DNA of 8,449 bases from Desulfobacterales bacterium (GTDB taxonomy: Bacteria > Desulfobacterota > Desulfobacteria > Desulfobacterales > Desulfosalsimonadaceae). The notes under the pieces were generated by a model that was given only the letters and a program-made list of their open reading frames with translations, was not told the DNA's origin and searched no databases. Both the position numbers and the translations under genes were made by a program. Within the stretch, counting starts at the first letter, position 1. Every line of letters starts with the position of its first letter. Where the stretch lies: positions 1-8,449 of the forward strand of contig SKZX01000008.1 of NCBI GenBank assembly GCA_007127175.1. Direction: 5' to 3'. Positions 6,863 to 8,449 of the stretch are shown here, piece after piece.

Positions 6863-6868
6863 CTCCTT
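6863..6868 (-). promoter_or_regulatory. Shine-Dalgarno that decides the HD-protein start
   Basis: AAGGAG on the - strand, followed by a 5-nt spacer ATTTC and ATG at 6857-6855. This is the strongest ribosome site in the - strand genes and excludes the upstream ATG at 6926 as the main start. Confidence 0.75.
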
Positions 6869-6918
6869 CTGAGTCCAACCTGCCATATAGATAAAAGGAG
6901 CAACAGCGCCCTGAAAGA

Positions 6919-7785
6919 TCAGGCATTCAAATAACCGATCAGCCATGAAAAAATCACCAAAAACGCCGCACACAGCCCGCAGACCCATTGGCTGCGATCG
7001 GTTATGCGGCCGGGCGCATACAATGCATAGCCGACCCCCACGAATATACCGGCCAGAAAACCGAACAGGTGGGCGCCAAGGTCCACCCGTTCACCGGTGC
7101 CGAGAATGCCAAGCAAGGCAATGCCCCCAAGGATCGGCAGCCATGGCCTGGCGCGGGGACCACCCCTTCTGCGGCGATGCACGAACTGGTATGCGGAAAG
7201 AATCCCGACGGCCCCGAAAACAGCCGTTGATGCACCGATGGACAGATGAGCGTCCTGGTACATAACGGCATTGGTCATGTTGCCGAACGCCCCGGACAGC
7301 AGAACCATGAGGCAGCCTGCGCCCCACCCCGCCACTTGTGCAACCGCCGTGGCAAAAATGGCCATGCCGACCATGTTCCCCACCAGGTGAACGGAATCCC
7401 CGTGCAAAAACAGCGCGGTGATGGTCCTGAACCATTCACCGTCGTTGATCCGGGCGGCGGATGCGCCGAAATGATGCCAGAAATCGATTGCCGCGCCGGT
7501 ACTTTGCACGTAAAAATGAACCGCCCCCAGGATAGCGGCAATCCACACGCCTGCGAACCCGTGGTCCTTATCCTCGGCAGGGGAACCCGGCAGGGAATGC
7601 TCCATGCGGTTTTCGATGAAATACTGCCCTATGGCATGGCGGGCATGGCCCATATGGTGCTCATCCACGAATATGGCAAACCCCCGGTCCTGTTTTTTGA
7701 CGCGGTGGGGGATATAGGACGCCTTCAGTATGAGGCTGCACAGTTCAGCCTCTTTTTGCGACAGGTTTTCGTAGAGTTCAATCAT
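6919..7785 (-). CDS. Rhomboid-family intramembrane serine protease with N-terminal soluble domain
   Basis: A 288-residue inner-membrane protein that should cleave transmembrane substrates in the bilayer. Residues 1-65 form a soluble cap (MIELYENLSQKEAELC, then IPHRV, then FAIFVDE), like the small N-terminal domains on other bacterial rhomboids. The membrane core begins near residue 78. Signatures: GEWFRTITALFLHGDSVHLVGNM with oxyanion Asn137 and His133; the nucleophile Ser186 in IGASTAVFG; and the catalytic His239 in LGAHLFGFLAG. The Ser-His dyad is therefore intact. Six to seven membrane segments are visible, the last near residues 267-285. The frame stays open upstream to 8034, but that part runs through a palindromic insertion and is not protein-like. 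I start at ATG 7785, where the soluble domain begins; its ribosome site is weak (AAAAG), and ATG 7860 is the alternative. The HD gene follows after 61 nt. Confidence 0.88.
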   Translation of the reverse strand: MIELYENLSQKEAELCSLILKASYIPHRVKKQDRGFAIFVDEHHMGHARHAIGQYFIENRMEHSLPGSPAEDKDHGFAGVWIAAILGAVHFYVQSTGAAIDFWHHFGASAARINDGEWFRTITALFLHGDSVHLVGNMVGMAIFATAVAQVAGWGAGCLMVLLSGAFGNMTNAVMYQDAHLSIGASTAVFGAVGILSAYQFVHRRRRGGPRARPWLPILGGIALLGILGTGERVDLGAHLFGFLAGIFVGVGYALYAPGRITDRSQWVCGLCAAFLVIFSWLIGYLNA

Positions 7786-7869
7786 CTTTTTCGACTGCCC
7801 GGCGACCTGACTGCCTGTGGACGGTTCTTTTCCAGGAGCGGCGCGCCCTTTATCCCGCATTCCATTCGA

Positions 7870-8038
7870 CTTAGTGGTCGAGGGCATAAATACAGTGACG
7901 CACCGAGAGGGTCGAGGCGCCCGTCCCGCAAGGCGCGAGAAGCGAGAATACCGGGCGTATTTGAGCGCCGAGCAACGCCGCCGGGACGGGATGCATCGAC
8001 CCTCGAATGCCGCTTTATTTATGTCCTCGACCACTTAG
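7870..8038. mobile_element. MITE-like palindromic element (7875-8033) with 5-bp target duplication
   Basis: A 159-bp imperfect palindrome centred at 7954. Its ends are terminal inverted repeats: TGGTCGAGGGCATAAATA (7875-7892) and its complement TATTTATGTCCTCGACCA (8016-8033), with one mismatch in 18. Further paired arms lie inside: AGGGTCGA (7908-7915) with TCGACCCT (7996-8003), CCCGTCCCG (7920-7928) with CGGGACGGG (7982-7990), and AATAC (7947-7951) with GTATT (7957-7961) around the loop CGGGC. CTTAG occurs directly at both flanks (7870-7874, 8034-8038), as expected of a 5-bp target-site duplication. No transposase is encoded, so it would be mobilised in trans. It separates the rhomboid gene from any upstream promoter. 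Alternatively it is a structured intergenic repeat spread by another route. Confidence 0.8.
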
Positions 8039-8074
8039 ATAACACGGATGCCGCCCATATGCAAAAAAAGGTTT

Positions 8075-8106
8075 CGGCGCAACCGGTTGTATATAATGAG
8101 GCGCCG
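8075..8106. promoter_or_regulatory. Perfect -10-like TATAAT inside an inverted repeat
   Basis: CGGCGC (8075-8080) and GCGCCG (8101-8106) form a perfect 6-bp inverted repeat with a 20-bp spacer. The spacer contains TATAAT (8092-8097, + strand). The 10-bp palindrome CAACCGGTTG (8080-8089) begins at the last base of the left arm. No good -35 hexamer lies at 16-18 bp (best AGGTTT or GGTTTC), so promoter status is weak. It could be an upstream htpG promoter with an operator. On the - strand the stem is followed after a few bases by seven T residues, which could act as an attenuator; this is speculative. Confidence 0.35.
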
Positions 8107-8109
8107 GGT

Positions 8110-8135
8110 AAGCCCCTGGGAGTGACAAGGGGCTT
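8110..8135. repeat. 8-bp perfect inverted repeat overlapping the htpG -35
   Basis: AAGCCCCT (8110-8117) and AGGGGCTT (8128-8135) are perfect complements with a 10-bp spacer. The right arm shares CTT with the -35 element CTTGACA (8133-8139). The geometry suits a dimeric repressor site or an mRNA hairpin if transcription starts further upstream. It is not the CIRCE sequence bound by HrcA. Confidence 0.55.
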
Positions 8136-8160
8136 GACAAACGGGAAATCGAACCCATTT
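8133..8160 (+). promoter_or_regulatory. Candidate heat-shock (sigma-32/RpoH) promoter of htpG
   Basis: CTTGACA (8133-8139), a 13-bp spacer, then ACCCATTT (8153-8160). This closely fits the RpoH consensus CTTGAAA, 11-16 bp, CCCCATNT: one mismatch in each box. It drives toward htpG, whose E. coli orthologue is RpoH-controlled. TTGACA (8134-8139) is also a perfect sigma-70 -35, but the A/T stretch behind it gives no good -10. Predicted leader is about 85 nt. Confidence 0.6.
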
Positions 8161-8253
8161 TTATGCCGTTGCAAACGAAGCCCTTTTTGATCCGTTAAAA
8201 TATACAATTCCGTTTTTTCAGTAACTTTTTAAACGAAACAGGAGCATGCGCCT

Positions 8254-8449
8254 ATGACACCCAACACTGAAACCTTCGAATTCCAGACAGAGGTCAAACA
8301 ACTTCTCAATATCATTGTGAACTCCCTTTATTCAAACCGGGAGATCTTTCTCCGGGAGTTGATTTCAAATGCCTCGGATGCCATTGACAAGCTCAATTTT
8401 GAAGCGCAAACCAACCCCGATATCCTCGGTGATGACACGGAATTCAAGA
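8254..8449 (+). CDS. htpG: Molecular chaperone HtpG (Hsp90), N-terminal fragment cut by the window edge
   Basis: Bacterial Hsp90, an ATP-dependent dimeric cytosolic chaperone. Only the first 65 codons are visible. They match the start of the GHKL ATPase domain: FEFQTEVKQLLNIIVNSLYS followed by NREIFLRELISNASDAIDKL, which includes the Glu and Asn that in Hsp90 proteins act in hydrolysis and Mg-ATP binding. ACAGGAG (8238-8244) lies 9 nt before the ATG at 8254; the ATG at 8246 is out of frame and too close to this site. It is transcribed divergently from the rhomboid cluster, behind a heat-shock-type promoter. Confidence 0.96.
   Translation, partial: MTPNTETFEFQTEVKQLLNIIVNSLYSNREIFLRELISNASDAIDKLNFEAQTNPDILGDDTEFK

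Larger units (their letters stand above)
7786..8253. other. Divergent intergenic region between the rhomboid gene and htpG
   Basis: A 468-bp stretch without a gene I can support. It holds, left to right: an 84-bp leader next to the rhomboid start (7786-7869) with no clear motif; the palindromic MITE-like element with its flanking repeat (7870-8038); a region with a perfect TATAAT inside a 6-bp inverted repeat (8075-8106); an 8-bp inverted repeat overlapping a sigma-32-like promoter (8110-8160); and an AT-rich htpG leader ending in ACAGGAG. I see no convincing - strand promoter for the rhomboid gene. Confidence 0.7.

Noticed and set aside
6858..6926. Longer HD-protein start at ATG 6926
   Set aside because: The extension does not resemble the family, overlaps the rhomboid stop, and the strong AAGGAG is placed for ATG 6857.
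6902..6930. Intrinsic terminator after the rhomboid gene
   Set aside because: CCTGA/TCAGG forms only a 5-bp stem without an adjacent T run, too weak to call.
7786..8034. N-terminal extension of the rhomboid protein to GTG 8034
   Set aside because: The extra sequence is largely the translated palindromic insertion and is not protein-like; the recognisable soluble domain starts at 7785.
7870..8038. Integron attC site or CRISPR repeat
   Set aside because: The core sites GTTRRRY/RYYYAAC are absent, there is only one unit, and no spacer-repeat periodicity exists; terminal repeats plus target duplication fit a MITE better.
8110..8135. CIRCE (HrcA) operator
   Set aside because: The arms AAGCCCCT/AGGGGCTT do not match TTAGCACTC/GAGTGCTAA.
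7246..8190. 314-codon open frame on the + strand
   Set aside because: Antisense to the rhomboid gene and running through the palindromic element; no recognisable domain or ribosome site.

Overview
The window looks like chromosome of a sulfate-reducer-type Desulfobacterota (former Deltaproteobacteria). This is inferred from gene content, a moderately GC-rich composition and the style of the proteins; no rRNA or other phylogenetic marker was available to test it. It holds ten protein-coding genes (two cut by the window edges), one palindromic MITE-like insertion, and a well-structured divergent promoter region.

Left third (1-2846, + strand): a compact housekeeping operon. It contains the C-terminal end of dnaX (DNA polymerase III tau/gamma), ybaB/ebfC (nucleoid-associated protein), recR (recombinational repair), a YkgJ-type cysteine-cluster protein and murI (glutamate racemase). 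dnaX-ybaB-recR is a classic bacterial gene order. recR/ykgJ overlap by 11 nt and ykgJ/murI by 4 nt (ATGA), so the two downstream genes look translationally coupled to the replication/repair genes.

Middle and right (2843-7785, - strand): five genes in one direction. In transcription order they are a rhomboid intramembrane protease, an HD-domain phosphohydrolase, a fusion of an excisionase/MerR-like helix-turn-helix with a PTS EIIA(Ntr/Fru) domain, a CLC-type chloride channel/transporter with two CBS domains, and a double-length universal-stress-type (Usp) protein. The last three are tightly spaced (47 and 13 nt) and suggest a small module: a phosphorylatable DNA-binding regulator, an anion transporter with a nucleotide-sensing tail, and a stress protein. 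This run converges on murI with stop codons overlapping in a shared TTAA, so there is no intergenic terminator.

Right end (7786-8449): the rhomboid gene and htpG (Hsp90, N-terminus only) are divergent. Between them lie a 159-bp palindromic element flanked by a 5-bp direct repeat (CTTAG), and a heat-shock (sigma-32-like) promoter candidate for htpG whose -35 overlaps a perfect 8-bp inverted repeat.

Most distinctive observations: the MITE-like insertion upstream of the rhomboid gene; the HTH-EIIA/CLC/Usp module; a CLC protein that keeps the external gating glutamate but has valine at the internal proton-glutamate position, as in animal CLC channels; a stem-loop directly before the HTH-EIIA start codon bracketed by a 9-bp direct repeat; and the htpG promoter architecture.
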